The notes beneath the pieces were generated by a model. That model was not told the origin of the DNA. It was given only the letters and a program-made list of their open reading frames with translations, and did not search any database. A stretch of 46,586 nucleotides of DNA from an uncultured Clostridia bacterium (GTDB taxonomy: Bacteria > Bacillota > Clostridia > TANB77 > CAG-508): contig CANQHU010000010.1 of NCBI GenBank assembly GCA_947623945.1, positions 1-46,586 on the forward strand. Reading direction: 5' to 3'. The translations under genes and the position numbers were made by a program. Positions 26,547-35,417 of the stretch are shown piece by piece (position 1 is the stretch's first letter; the number at the start of each line of letters is the position of its first letter).

Positions 26547-27330
26547 TTAATTGTTTTTTATTTGTGTTCCGTTTGAATTGATTGTGTAATTATTTAGGTA
26601 AATTAATTGTGATACTGGCACAATTTCCAATCCTTTTTGTTTGATGTTCTTTATTAACATATCTAGGCTATCTGCTGTGTGTTTTGTTCCATTATGACTT
26701 AAAATAATGTCTCCTTGTTTAATTTTTGAATCTAGCCTACTCCATATCTCTTCTCCGCGTTAGTCCTGTATAATCTAATGTGTCTAAATTCCATTGTATT
26801 GTGTAATATCCTTTATCTTGTGCTGCTTTTATTACAGTATTGTTATATTCTCCATATGGAGCTCTATAAATTTTTGTTCTTTTTCCTGTTATTTTTTCGA
26901 TTTTGTCGTTTGATTTTTCAATTTCTTCTATGTTTTTTTCATAACTTAAATTGTTTACATGTGGATGTGTATTACTATGACTTGCTATTTCGTGACCTGC
27001 ATTGTTTATTTTTTTTACCGCTTCTGGAAATTTTTCAATCCAATCTCCTACCATAAAAAATGTTATTTTTACTTTGTTTTCTTGCAATGTCTTTAAAATT
27101 GAGTCTATATCGTCTGCATTCCATGCACAGTTCATTGTAAGTGATACTTTTTTTTCATCTGTTTTTACATTATAAATTGGAAGTAATTTTCCTCCGGATA
27201 TGTTACTTGATGTTGATAAAGTGTCTCCTTTGTTGGTTGTTATGATACTTGCTACGCAAAATAATAATACAACTGTTATGATTGATACTAAATAAGTATA
27301 TATTTTTTGTTTATTAAATACGAAAAACAT
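26547..27330 (-). CDS. polysaccharide deacetylase (PdaB-like), with one +1 frame break
   Basis: Membrane-anchored NodB-type deacetylase acting on cell-wall glycan. An N-terminal helix (YLVSIITVVLLFCVASII) is followed by the catalytic domain: MNCAWNADDIDSIL (motif 1 in the form seen in sporulation PdaB proteins, in place of TFDDG), HEIASHSNTHPHVNNLS (motif 2 metal ligands), YRAPYGEYN (motif 3), and after the break GDIILSHNG (motif 5). The corrected protein has 260 residues. The break is an in-frame CGG at plus-strand 26755-26757; dropping C gives DYTGLTGEEIWSRL. Start at MFFV with GGAGGG 5 bp upstream. Confidence 0.88.
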
Positions 27331-27438
27331 AAAAATCCCTCCAAGTAAAGCTACTTTAATTGTATGCTTCATTTTGGAGGAACATTCTAATTATTTTTTA
27401 TTGTTTTTTATTTTTCCAAAGATGGTTTTATTGTTTCA

Positions 27439-27777
27439 TTATCCATTAAGTAAAACAACTCCTTCCTTTTGAACGGTTTTATAAAATGGTACAATATTTA
27501 CTTTGGAATTATATTTTTCTATATTTTTTATTACTGGGGATAAAATAATGCCTGTATTTAATTCAATATCATAGGCTATATCAGATATTTTATCTCTATA
27601 ATTTTCAATTTCTTTAAAAGATAAATTTGTTAAAATCATTATATCTACATCAGAGTATTTCGTATAATCTCCTCTAGCATAAGATCCATATAAAATGATT
27701 TTCTTTAATCTTGTTCCCAAAAGCTGTTGTACTGCTTTAATAAATTTTTGAATTTCCTTATTTACATTTTTTGGCAT
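27439..27777 (-). CDS. MNT-type nucleotidyltransferase
   Basis: 112 residues with the pol-beta fold signature KIILYGSYARGDYTKYSDVDIMIL: GSxARG helix and the DxD metal pair. The minimal size is that of MNT proteins, which usually pair with a HEPN partner as toxin-antitoxin modules or AMPylate partners. No HEPN gene is adjacent (the next gene downstream on this strand is the deacetylase), so this may be an orphan. Ribosome site AGGAGGGATAT. First gene of the accessory island. Confidence 0.85.
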   Translation of the reverse strand: MPKNVNKEIQKFIKAVQQLLGTRLKKIILYGSYARGDYTKYSDVDIMILTNLSFKEIENYRDKISDIAYDIELNTGIILSPVIKNIEKYNSKVNIVPFYKTVQKEGVVLLNG

Positions 27778-27878
27778 CTATATCCCTCCTTTTTATTTTT
27801 GCTACGTTATTAGTATATCATAATTTTTAATAATTTCATATATCTATTTGATATTTTTTATAGCATTTCAAAGCTCAT

Positions 27879-28706
27879 TTAGATACTTTCCCAATAATAA
27901 TACAAAGTATTTTTGTCAACATCATATACTCCTATTTCATAACCTGTTGCATTTTCTTTAGTTACATTTTTCTTTTTATTTTCATCTCTTGTTCTACATA
28001 CTAACTCATAATGGTAAAATCCATTTTTAATTGAAAGTACCTCTTCATTATATTCAAAATCATCTAATTTATCATCATCTAATCTGTTTCTATTCCATTT
28101 TTGACTTTTTTCTAATGTCTTTACTATTTCTTTTCCTTTTGTAAATTTATATACATAGTAGTCTCGTCCATCATTTTGTGGTCCTCCTCTTACATCATAT
28201 ATTTCTCTTTCAGTATAATTATTTGTTTTTATTTCTAAAATTTCACTATAGTCTTTATGATGTTTATAAGGATTACTTTTAAGATAATATAGTTTTGCAT
28301 TTTTCATATCAAATATTGCATACCCATTTTTGTAATAATATACATCTTGTCTATCTATTGGGATTGTTTCACCTGTTTCTTTAATATCATAGAATTCATT
28401 CATTATATATTCATAATATTTATTTTTGCTCCATAACTTACTATTTTCTAGTTGCCTTCTTAGTTCTTCCATACTTCTATTGCTTATTTTATATACTTTG
28501 TATTTTTCAAATATATCATCTTCAAATACAGTATAATATTTTATTTCATAATTTTTAATATCTAGTCCAAGTTTTAAATAATCATTATCTATTTTATAAG
28601 ATATTTTTGATATAAAAATATATGTTATTAAACAAAGTATAATAATTATTGATATTATTAATCCAATAGTTTTTGCTACTTCAATTTTTTTCAATGGAAA
28701 CACCAT
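27879..28706 (-). CDS. hypothetical membrane-anchored protein with internal duplication
   Basis: 275 residues: one N-terminal helix (TIGLIISIIIILCLITYIFI), the rest outside. Two similar halves: KYKVYKISNRSMEELRRQLE ... KYYEYIMNEFYD ... DVYYYKNGYAIFDMKNAKLYYL and YYVYKFTKGKEIVKTLEKS ... FEYNEEVLSIKNGFYHYEL ... VYDVDKNTLYYYW. The shared plan (helix, strand, Tyr-rich strand) suggests a duplicated domain of about 110 residues. No known family recognised. Neighbour of a broken zinc-finger gene, 11 bp away. Confidence 0.6.
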   Translation of the reverse strand: MVFPLKKIEVAKTIGLIISIIIILCLITYIFISKISYKIDNDYLKLGLDIKNYEIKYYTVFEDDIFEKYKVYKISNRSMEELRRQLENSKLWSKNKYYEYIMNEFYDIKETGETIPIDRQDVYYYKNGYAIFDMKNAKLYYLKSNPYKHHKDYSEILEIKTNNYTEREIYDVRGGPQNDGRDYYVYKFTKGKEIVKTLEKSQKWNRNRLDDDKLDDFEYNEEVLSIKNGFYHYELVCRTRDENKKKNVTKENATGYEIGVYDVDKNTLYYYWESI

Positions 28707-28717
28707 CCTATTAGCAC

Positions 28718-29788
28718 TTAAAATTCTCCTTCTTTTGTTTTTAATATAATCTTTAAATCAAATGCTTTGATAACTCCATATTCACTTGATACAACTCCAA
28801 AATTATTTAATAAAGTTGAAAAAATATCAGTTATTACATCTTCATTATCTGCATATTCCTTCAAATCTTTAAAATCTGTAAAATCATATGTATCATTTAT
28901 TTCTATTTCAAAATTCCATTTATCCTCTTTATCTTTATTAGCTTTAACAAACATTGTAGCATCATGTAACGCAAAAAGTAAATCACTATTTTCAAATCTA
29001 ATTAAAGTATCTTCTGTTGGTGCATTATTATCCACAATAAATTCTTTTTTCCCTTCTCCATGTTTATGTATTAATTTTTCTATTCTTTCTTTAAATGATT
29101 GACTATCTAATATTAATTGAACAGTTTCTTTATCTTCTATAAGCATATTATTGGGGATTTTTCCTAATGGCATTAATGAGTGAGTTAATAATTTTGCAGA
29201 AAGTTTTTTATTTGTTAATATTCCTCCTACAACAACTATTTGCCAAAATATGTATTGCATTGAATAAAATACAACATATGAAATTGGATTTGTCTTTTTA
29301 GTTAAATCAAATATAAAACTCATACTATTTATAAAATTATTGGCTGCTTTTTCATCTATTTTTTCCCAATTTATATTTTGAATTTCTTTTATAATCTCAT
29401 CAAATTTTTGTGTATAATTATATAACTTATATATATCATTTAATTTAAATGATATTGTATTTACTATATTTTTTGAAAACACAGAAATACTATTTATGTC
29501 TTTTAAAATTTTTGTTTTTATATCATCTAAAAATTCATAATCCATTATATTTAGATAAGTTAAAGCTATATATTTTTGTGCTAAAGCATACTTCTTATTT
29601 TTATTAAGAAAGAATTTATGATTTTTCCATGCAATTCTTGTGCACAAATATAGTTCTTTATTTCATATAAATCTAGGTGTTTTTGAAAAACCTAACAAAT
29701 TATATAAGTTGTCTAAGCAACCTCTTCCAAACATTACATATTTATAATCGTATGGTTTATTACATAGTATGCATCTTTTTTCATTCAT
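28718..29788 (-). pseudogene. zinc-ribbon hypothetical protein interrupted by an in-frame TGA
   Basis: ATG 29788 with AAGAGGGAT upstream gives MNEKRCILCNKPYDYKYVMFGRG, CLDNLYNLLGFSKTPRFI, then TGA (29665-29663), and the same frame goes on with NKELYLCTRIAWKNHKFF for another 314 residues to 28718. The N-terminus is a small zinc finger (CxxC plus a distant C). The rest is helical with an acidic end (DTYDFTDFKDLKEYADNEDV) and FENSDLLFALHDATMFV. Because the frame is unbroken on both sides, it is a single nonsense change or a recoded stop. No function is known to me. Confidence 0.55.
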
Positions 29789-29882
29789 AACAATCCCTCT
29801 TTTATGTCTACTTATTAGTATATTTTTATCATATAATTTAAAACTGGTCAATACTTTTATTTTCAAAAAGTCATGTACTTTA

Positions 29883-30192
29883 TTATCTTAAATCTACTAT
29901 ATTTTCTGTCAAAATGTCTATATCAATGGTATATTTCTTTTTATCATTGTCAATATATACTGGAAATTGCTTTATATTTTTTTCCTTCAATAGTATATGC
30001 GACATATACTTCGTGATCTATCTCATCATTTGTACTTCTATATGATGATATTTCTGTAATAGTTCCTATTGTATCTATTTTGTTTGTATAATCAGTAATA
30101 TTTCCAAATATAATTACCCCAATTATAAGAAATATAGTTCCAATACTTGCAAATATAATCCATACTAAATTTTCCATTTTATTTTCTTTCAT
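29883..30192 (-). pseudogene. DUF3592-like small membrane protein, frame-shifted
   Basis: Frame 1 (30192-29950, 80 residues) has one helix (IIFASIGTIFLIIGVIIFG) and a DUF3592-like part (DTIGTITEISSYRSTNDE, YVAYTIEGKKYKA). It stops soon after GKKYKA. An overlapping frame from ATG 30005 reads EKNIKQFPVYIDNDKKKYTI and DIDILTENIVDLR to 29883 and looks coding. A single-base shift near 29975 would fuse them. No CGG is at the join, unlike the breaks in core genes. Confidence 0.45.
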
Positions 30193-30227
30193 AATTTTCT
30201 ATTTTCCTTTCCACTTAATTATTATAA

Positions 30228-31280
30228 TTATTTATCAATTTTATTTATATATTTACTTAAGTCTAATGGCATATATCTTTGACTTCTAATTGCATTTATT
30301 CCAAAATCTTTTAATTTATTAAATGATAATTTTCCTTTTTCATATCTTGTTAATAAATCTATTTTCATAGCTCTTTGTATTTTTAAATTTTCATCTTTAT
30401 ATTTATAAGGAATATTTACTTCTATTACTTTAAATTTGTACATAATTGATGAATAAGGCTTGCCCACATATATATAAACAATATCATTTATTTTAATATC
30501 TGTGCTTTGCTTCCACATTATTGTATTATTTTCTTTTAATGCTTTATCTATATCAAAATACTTTGGATTTGCAGGCACTATCCACTCATTTTTAGCACTA
30601 TTTTTATTTGTAATTGTATATGAATAACTTTTCTTAATCAAACTCATTATTTTTTCATCTGTTATTGTATTATTTAGTATAATTGTAATCCAACTTTTCT
30701 TATTCATATGATATGCAGGATAAAATCCATCTTGTTTTAATAAATATTCTATTTCATTTGGCTCTAGTTTTATATCAATTATTTCAATTTCGCCAGTAGA
30801 TTTTTCACCTAATTTACTTTTGTCAATATTCATTATTATGCCATACCATTTTTTACTATCTTTGTTTCTAAAAGTAGCATATCCAGGAAACTTTTCCCAT
30901 TCAAATTCTGGCTCATCTCCATACTTTTCCTTTATTTCTTTTGCTATTCTATTTGATTGCTCATATATAAAATCTTTTCTAGTAAAACATTTATTTCTAA
31001 TATCTTTTAATAAATTTCTAAATTCATCTTTAACTTGTCCTACAAAACAACCTGTACTGTCTTCTATGCGAAAATTAGTGTATTCCTCTCCAAAAGATAA
31101 ATCGTAAACTTTTCCTTTGACTATTCCTTCATTATTTATTTCAATGTCTACTCTAAAAGTATTGTTCATAATATTTTTTGAATATTTGTATAAGGATCTA
31201 TTGTCTTTTTTGAATCCGTATTTAGATATTTTATTAAAATTAATTTTTGTTTTTTTAAATATTTCTTCTTCAATGGTCAT
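30228..31280 (-). CDS. MmcQ/YjbR domain fused to an EVE domain
   Basis: 350 residues. The middle part (about 105-215) matches MmcQ/YjbR: PEFEWEKFPGYATFRNKDSK, KWYGIIMNIDKSKLG, YHMNKKSWITIILN. The N-terminal 100 residues are like the extension seen in some YjbR proteins. The C-terminus (about 230-345) looks like an EVE/PUA-like domain: NEWIVPANPKYFDIDKAL, TIMWKQSTDIKINDIVYIYV, GKPYSSIMYKFKV. EVE domains bind modified bases in DNA or RNA and are frequent in restriction and defence genes. No nuclease is fused. The neighbouring type III toxin-antitoxin locus fits a defence setting. Confidence 0.75.
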   Translation of the reverse strand: MTIEEEIFKKTKINFNKISKYGFKKDNRSLYKYSKNIMNNTFRVDIEINNEGIVKGKVYDLSFGEEYTNFRIEDSTGCFVGQVKDEFRNLLKDIRNKCFTRKDFIYEQSNRIAKEIKEKYGDEPEFEWEKFPGYATFRNKDSKKWYGIIMNIDKSKLGEKSTGEIEIIDIKLEPNEIEYLLKQDGFYPAYHMNKKSWITIILNNTITDEKIMSLIKKSYSYTITNKNSAKNEWIVPANPKYFDIDKALKENNTIMWKQSTDIKINDIVYIYVGKPYSSIMYKFKVIEVNIPYKYKDENLKIQRAMKIDLLTRYEKGKLSFNKLKDFGINAIRSQRYMPLDLSKYINKIDK

Positions 31281-31357
31281 TTTTATTCTCCTCTGCAGAT
31301 GATTATTTATCTAACTTATCATATTTTAATTTATATGCTACTATATTACAAAATCAA

Positions 31358-31864
31358 TTATTTATTATATTCAACACATTTTTCTTCTAATAATTTGAAA
31401 TTGCAACATCTTGATTTTATATTTTCTGGTAATTTTCCATTATTGTATAATTGATATAGTTTAAAAGATTTATTTTTTACTTGCTTATAGTTTGCATTTA
31501 GCCAATCTAATTGTTCTCTTAATAATTTTTGATATTTCAATTCCGCAATAGTTAAAGTTTCTTTGTTTAAATCTACTAAAGAGTAATTATCTTCATTTAC
31601 TGGTATCATATTATTAAAGTTTACAGCACCTAACTCCCCATCCTTTATTTTGAAAAAATCTAGGGTGTTTTTCATATTTTTATGTTTAGGCTTTGGACTT
31701 GACAATGGTGCAAAATACTCACAAGTATCTATTTGAAATAATATACCTATAAAAGGTCTTAATTCTTTTTCATTTTTATTATAAGCTACTTTATTATCAA
31801 ATTTTCTTAAATAATCACAATAATTTGAATTAACTCTAACAATCTTTAAATTTATAATCATCAC
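31358..31864 (-). CDS. toxN: type III toxin, ToxN/AbiQ endoribonuclease
   Basis: 168 residues. The family core is clear: VNSNYCDYLRKFDNKVAYN, RPFIGILFQIDTCEYFAPLS, SPKPKHKNM, NNMIPVNEDNYSLVDL. The Lys/Ser-rich SSPKPKH segment belongs to the active site. In this family the toxin cuts mRNA at short motifs and is held inactive in a ring with its RNA antitoxin; it aborts phage infection. Right upstream on the same strand are a terminator and three tandem antitoxin RNA repeats, the standard order. Known relatives: ToxIN of Pectobacterium, AbiQ of Lactococcus. Confidence 0.92.
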   Translation of the reverse strand: MMIINLKIVRVNSNYCDYLRKFDNKVAYNKNEKELRPFIGILFQIDTCEYFAPLSSPKPKHKNMKNTLDFFKIKDGELGAVNFNNMIPVNEDNYSLVDLNKETLTIAELKYQKLLREQLDWLNANYKQVKNKSFKLYQLYNNGKLPENIKSRCCNFKLLEEKCVEYNK

Positions 31865-31925
31865 AAATTACCTCCTTAGCATTTTAATTATATATTAAAA
31901 TTTATAAAAATACAATAATACAAAA

Positions 31926-31950
31926 GGATTAGAAGTTTAACCTCTAATCC
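31926..31950 (-). terminator. terminator between the antitoxin RNA and toxN
   Basis: GGATTAGA/TCTAATCC stem (inner AGGTTAAACTT pairing) followed by TTTTG on the minus strand. In type III systems this weak terminator sets the antitoxin to toxin ratio. Confidence 0.85.
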
Positions 31951-31953
31951 CCC

Positions 31954-32061
31954 TTTTTTAAGTTCCAATTTAATGGCTGGAAACACCGCTTTTTCAAATT
32001 CCAATTTATGGCTGGATTCACCGCTTTTTTAAGTTCCAACTTTATGGCTGGATTCACCAAC
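31954..32061 (-). ncRNA. toxI: ToxI-like antitoxin RNA, three 35-37 nt tandem repeats
   Basis: Three units, 32061-32025 (37 nt), 32024-31990 (35 nt) and 31989-31954 (36 nt). Each reads, on the minus strand, GTTGGTG or GCGGTG, then a central TCCAGCCAT (GAATCCAGCCATAAA), then TTGGAAxTT, then AAAAA. TCCA and TGGA can pair, and the rest can form the family's pseudoknot. The A-rich junctions are where ToxN usually cuts. The first unit (GTTGGTG in place of GCGGTG) is the most diverged at its 5' end. Confidence 0.9.
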
Positions 32062-32128
32062 TTTTTTTGCTATTTCTAGCAATAATATTATATGCAAATT
32101 ATATAAATTTATTGCTTTATATATTTTA

Positions 32129-32157
32129 AATATAGCATATTTTTAGTTAATAATCAA
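32129..32157 (-). promoter_or_regulatory. promoter of the toxI-toxN operon
   Basis: TTGATT (32157-32152), 17-bp spacer, TATATT (32134-32129) on the minus strand, about 60 nt before the first repeat. An alternative -10, TATAAT at 32091-32086, lies closer. Confidence 0.55.
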
Positions 32158-32265
32158 GATTTTTTAAATATTTTCAAGATTTTTTCTAATATTAATATTA
32201 AAAAAATGACATGTAACGTACTAAAAATTCTCATTACTACCCTCTTTATAACTTACTCGAAATAA

Positions 32266-33201
32266 TTATATAAAACTAATTTGTTCATTTTTATTTATTC
32301 TCCAACTTTTTTGTTTTGCTTCTGTTATTTTATCTTCTACTTCTAGTTCTCCAATTAAAAATGGAGAATCAGGATTATGTTTTTTTATATTTTCTCTAAC
32401 TAGACCAGTATTTGCATTAGCATAGCAATATTTACATAGATGTCCACAGGTATTATATGCACCTATGTCATTTCCTAATAAACAAGTACAACCTTCTCTT
32501 TTGCTATTATTCTTTGGTGCAATTAGTTTATTATTCATTGCTTTTTCAACTATTTCCTTACTCATACAACCTGTTATATCTAATCCATAATCTTTTAAAA
32601 ACTCTTTTTCACAACAAGAATGTATTGTAATGTTATTTTGTTTTCCTATTTCTGAAAATGCTTTTGCAATTTGTATTTGTTCATTTTCTGTTGGTGGTCT
32701 TAAATCAGGTGCATTTCTTTTTACTTTTTCATACATATCTAAAAAACTAATAGTGCAGTCTTCTGTGAAACCATTAAGCTCATTTAATAATTTTTCAAAA
32801 CATCTAATGTGCATATTTACATCAAATTTCTCATTTATGAATATTGGATCATAACGAACTGCTACTGCATTTTTTCCAAGATGTTCTGATAACTTTTTGA
32901 AATCACTAATTACTTGCTTTTTGTCTGGCACATTTGGTTCTATATCTTTTCCATAAGGTGTAATTGTTACAAACCAGAATTGTTTGTATTTATTTAATTC
33001 TGATAAATGGGAAATTAACGGATGTGGATTTTTAGTACAAAATGCTAAACAATCAACAACATTTGGATTTAAACTATATTTAGTTACTTGATGTTTATAA
33101 TATGGATTTCTAACATACACATAACCTTCATTTATTCTATTTAATAACCACTTAGAATAAAAAGCTGGTATATCAGTTCTCATTCCTGTATTTATTATCA
33201 T
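32266..33201 (-). CDS. DUF1848 protein, putative iron-sulfur
   Basis: 311 residues. The N-terminus has the DUF1848 hallmark TDIPAFYSKWLLNRINEGYV, VRNPYY, VVDCLAFCTKNPHP; the middle has FVTITPYGKDIEP and AVRYDPIF; the C-terminus has Cys clusters including CTCLLGNDIGAY and CGHLCKYCYAN (CxxxCxYC), like the radical-SAM cluster but at the wrong end. Function of DUF1848 is not established; a radical SAM-like or repair role has been guessed. Intact. Confidence 0.85.
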   Translation of the reverse strand: MIINTGMRTDIPAFYSKWLLNRINEGYVYVRNPYYKHQVTKYSLNPNVVDCLAFCTKNPHPLISHLSELNKYKQFWFVTITPYGKDIEPNVPDKKQVISDFKKLSEHLGKNAVAVRYDPIFINEKFDVNMHIRCFEKLLNELNGFTEDCTISFLDMYEKVKRNAPDLRPPTENEQIQIAKAFSEIGKQNNITIHSCCEKEFLKDYGLDITGCMSKEIVEKAMNNKLIAPKNNSKREGCTCLLGNDIGAYNTCGHLCKYCYANANTGLVRENIKKHNPDSPFLIGELEVEDKITEAKQKSWRINKNEQISFI

Positions 33202-33357
33202 TTTTAATTTTCCTTTTCTTATAAAACAAGACTTACATTTTTTATTTGCCTTATACTAAATTCCTGTTGGTTTATTTTTATCATATAATTTAAAAATAAT
33301 CAATATCTTTAATTATATGATATAATAATTAATAAGAAAGTGGAAGGAATGATAATA

Positions 33358-33939
33358 ATGTGGAATATAGAAAAATATTATGAAAATACAGAAAATGCTT
33401 CCCCAAATCCAATGGTTAAAAAATTTATTGCTATGAATATTAACCCTACAAATGCTATTGACTTAGGATGTGGTGCTGGCAGAGATACTATATTTTTAAT
33501 AAAGAATGGTTGGAATGTTTTATCAATAGATCGAGAAAATACAGAAGAAATTATATCTAAAAAATTAGATAATGAAGAAATAAAAAAATTTAGATTTGAA
33601 AATCAAAGTTTTGAAAATATAAAATTAGAAAAAACTAATTTATTAGTTTCAAATTTTAGCATTCCTTTTTGTGACAAAGAACATTTTAATAACTTTTGGA
33701 AAAAAATTACTGATAGTATCTTAAAAGATGGATATTTTGTTGGAAATTTTTTTGGATTAAATGACTCTTGGACAAAAATGAAAAAACAAATGTTATTTTT
33801 AACAAAAGAAGATGTTTTGAATCTGTTTAAAGAATCATTTGAAATTGTCCATTTCAATGAATTAGAAAAAGATGGAAAAACTGGATTAGGAAAAATGAAA
33901 CATTGGCATATATATAATATAATAGCAAAGAAAAAATAG
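33358..33939 (+). CDS. class I SAM-dependent methyltransferase
   Basis: 193 residues with motif I AIDLGCGAGRDTIFLIKNG, the acidic end of strand 2 (VLSIDREN), and NLLVSNFSIPFC as motif IV. The layout and size resemble TehB-like/methyltransferase-11 proteins; small-molecule substrate likely but unknown. Start at ATG 33358 with GGAAGGA 9 bp upstream. TATAAT at 33321-33326. It is the only plus-strand gene in the island, divergent from DUF1848. Confidence 0.85.
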   Translation: MWNIEKYYENTENASPNPMVKKFIAMNINPTNAIDLGCGAGRDTIFLIKNGWNVLSIDRENTEEIISKKLDNEEIKKFRFENQSFENIKLEKTNLLVSNFSIPFCDKEHFNNFWKKITDSILKDGYFVGNFFGLNDSWTKMKKQMLFLTKEDVLNLFKESFEIVHFNELEKDGKTGLGKMKHWHIYNIIAKKK

Positions 33940-33971
33940 TATATTGATTGGTATAAGAAAAATTTATGGTT

Positions 33972-34364
33972 TTATAATAATTTAATAATAGTAACATCAT
34001 CTGTTCTTATTAAATAACCATTTTGGCTATCTAGAAAAATATCTCTTATTTCAGTGGCATTATTTTGTAAATCAATTGTATATGCTTGTATATAATTTCC
34101 ATTGTCACAAGGTCTTTCAGCTTCAATCCAGTCTTCTTCGTATTTGCTAACAAATAATAAATTTAATATATGATTATCTTTTAATATGCAATGATAAACA
34201 AGTCTATCATTTTCTTGTTCTACTTCATATATTATGTTGTCAAACAAAGCAATTCTTTTGAATACTTCCATATTAAAGGCATCCTCATTCAAATTAAATT
34301 TTTTAGTTAACATTTCCTTTCTAAGTTTTGCCTCTTCAATTTGCTTTTTTCTTAAAACTTTCAT
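33972..34364 (-). CDS. hypothetical protein, 130 residues
   Basis: Soluble. A helical Lys/Glu-rich start (LRKKQIEEAKLRKEMLTKKF) is followed by strands (IYEVEQENDRLVYHCILK, NLLFVSKYEEDW) and NGYLIRTDDVTIIKLL. No family recognised. The ribosome site GAGGATGTTTATATG is modest. Convergent with the methyltransferase. Confidence 0.6.
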   Translation of the reverse strand: MKVLRKKQIEEAKLRKEMLTKKFNLNEDAFNMEVFKRIALFDNIIYEVEQENDRLVYHCILKDNHILNLLFVSKYEEDWIEAERPCDNGNYIQAYTIDLQNNATEIRDIFLDSQNGYLIRTDDVTIIKLL

Positions 34365-34454
34365 ATAAACATCCTCACTTTCTACTTTTATTATAAGTTT
34401 TTTTAGTAAAGATGTCTATACCATTGGTCATATATGACCAATGGTAAAAGTGGA

Positions 34455-35387
34455 TTATTTTCTTTTTGACACTATGTAGATAAGGTTATTAAGATATTCA
34501 ATAGTATTAGCATCATTATAAATGCTGTAATAGCTTCCACCCCATAGTTTTCTTGATTTTTCCTTTTCTTCAGAACTCTTGTTATTTCCTTTTAAATAAT
34601 CCTTTATAGGTTTAGGCTTCAAAATATCTTGTGATAAATCTATAACATCATAATTAATAACTTCTCCATTCTCATCTTTTTTGCCTATACACCAATCCTC
34701 TAAATCCATTTGCTCTATAAAACTTTTAAAATTACCAAAACTATCTTTTAACCATTCTTTTGTATTTGGTTCTTGATATGATATTTTCAACCTATAGTCT
34801 TCTTCATTACCATTTGACTCATAATATTTTTTTATATCATATAATGCATAATCTACTCTATCTTTAAAACAGCTATATCTCTTCTGATTTATAGAATTTG
34901 TATGTTTTGGCCAAATTAAATGTCCATTATTTTTTGGATTTCTAATAGTATCATAAATAGTTTCAACTTCTTTTATATCTTCTATTTTTTTATTTTTTGA
35001 ATATAAAATATTTATAATTGCTTTCCATCCAATTACACAATCTAATGCTAGTCTTATATCATTCTTTTCAAAAACATACCAAGCATATTTTTTTATTTCA
35101 TATTCTTTTAATACTTTATATCTATCTTTAATATTTTCATATAGTTTCTTATCAAAATCATCTGGATCATAATATATTTTTATTGAATTGTTTGATTTTT
35201 TTTCTTGGTAAAATTTGTTTTCTTCAACCCACCAACAATTTATTATATTCTTAACTTTATTCACAATATCAAATTTTTCATCAATAGATTTTGCTTTGTT
35301 ATGTTCTTCTACTAGTTGTTCAAATAAGTCTGAATTAAAAAAGTTCTTCATATTTTTTATGTTTTGCTCATATAAAAATTCATCCAT
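34455..35387 (-). CDS. hypothetical protein, 310 residues (DUF6994-like)
   Basis: Soluble, rich in aromatic residues. Features: KIYYDPDDFDKKLYENIKD, IRLALDCVIGWKAIINILY, RNPKNNGHLIWPKH, then SFGNFKSFIEQMDLEDWC. The PKNNGHLIWP and FGNFKSFIxxxxLxD blocks look like a conserved domain; I believe it is the family called DUF6994, without certainty. GGAGAAAGA before ATG. It lies downstream of the WYL regulator, with about 30 bp between. Confidence 0.6.
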   Translation of the reverse strand: MDEFLYEQNIKNMKNFFNSDLFEQLVEEHNKAKSIDEKFDIVNKVKNIINCWWVEENKFYQEKKSNNSIKIYYDPDDFDKKLYENIKDRYKVLKEYEIKKYAWYVFEKNDIRLALDCVIGWKAIINILYSKNKKIEDIKEVETIYDTIRNPKNNGHLIWPKHTNSINQKRYSCFKDRVDYALYDIKKYYESNGNEEDYRLKISYQEPNTKEWLKDSFGNFKSFIEQMDLEDWCIGKKDENGEVINYDVIDLSQDILKPKPIKDYLKGNNKSSEEKEKSRKLWGGSYYSIYNDANTIEYLNNLIYIVSKRK

Positions 35388-35417
35388 TTTTCTTTCTCCT
35401 TTTCATTTTTCATAAAT

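Noticed and set aside
28718-29788. UGA read as Trp in this genome
   Set aside because: TGA ends all three prepilin-like genes at the conserved position and TGG is used for Trp throughout.
31954-32061. Short CRISPR array
   Set aside because: Units are contiguous without unique spacers, and ToxN with a terminator sits next to them; this is a type III antitoxin array.
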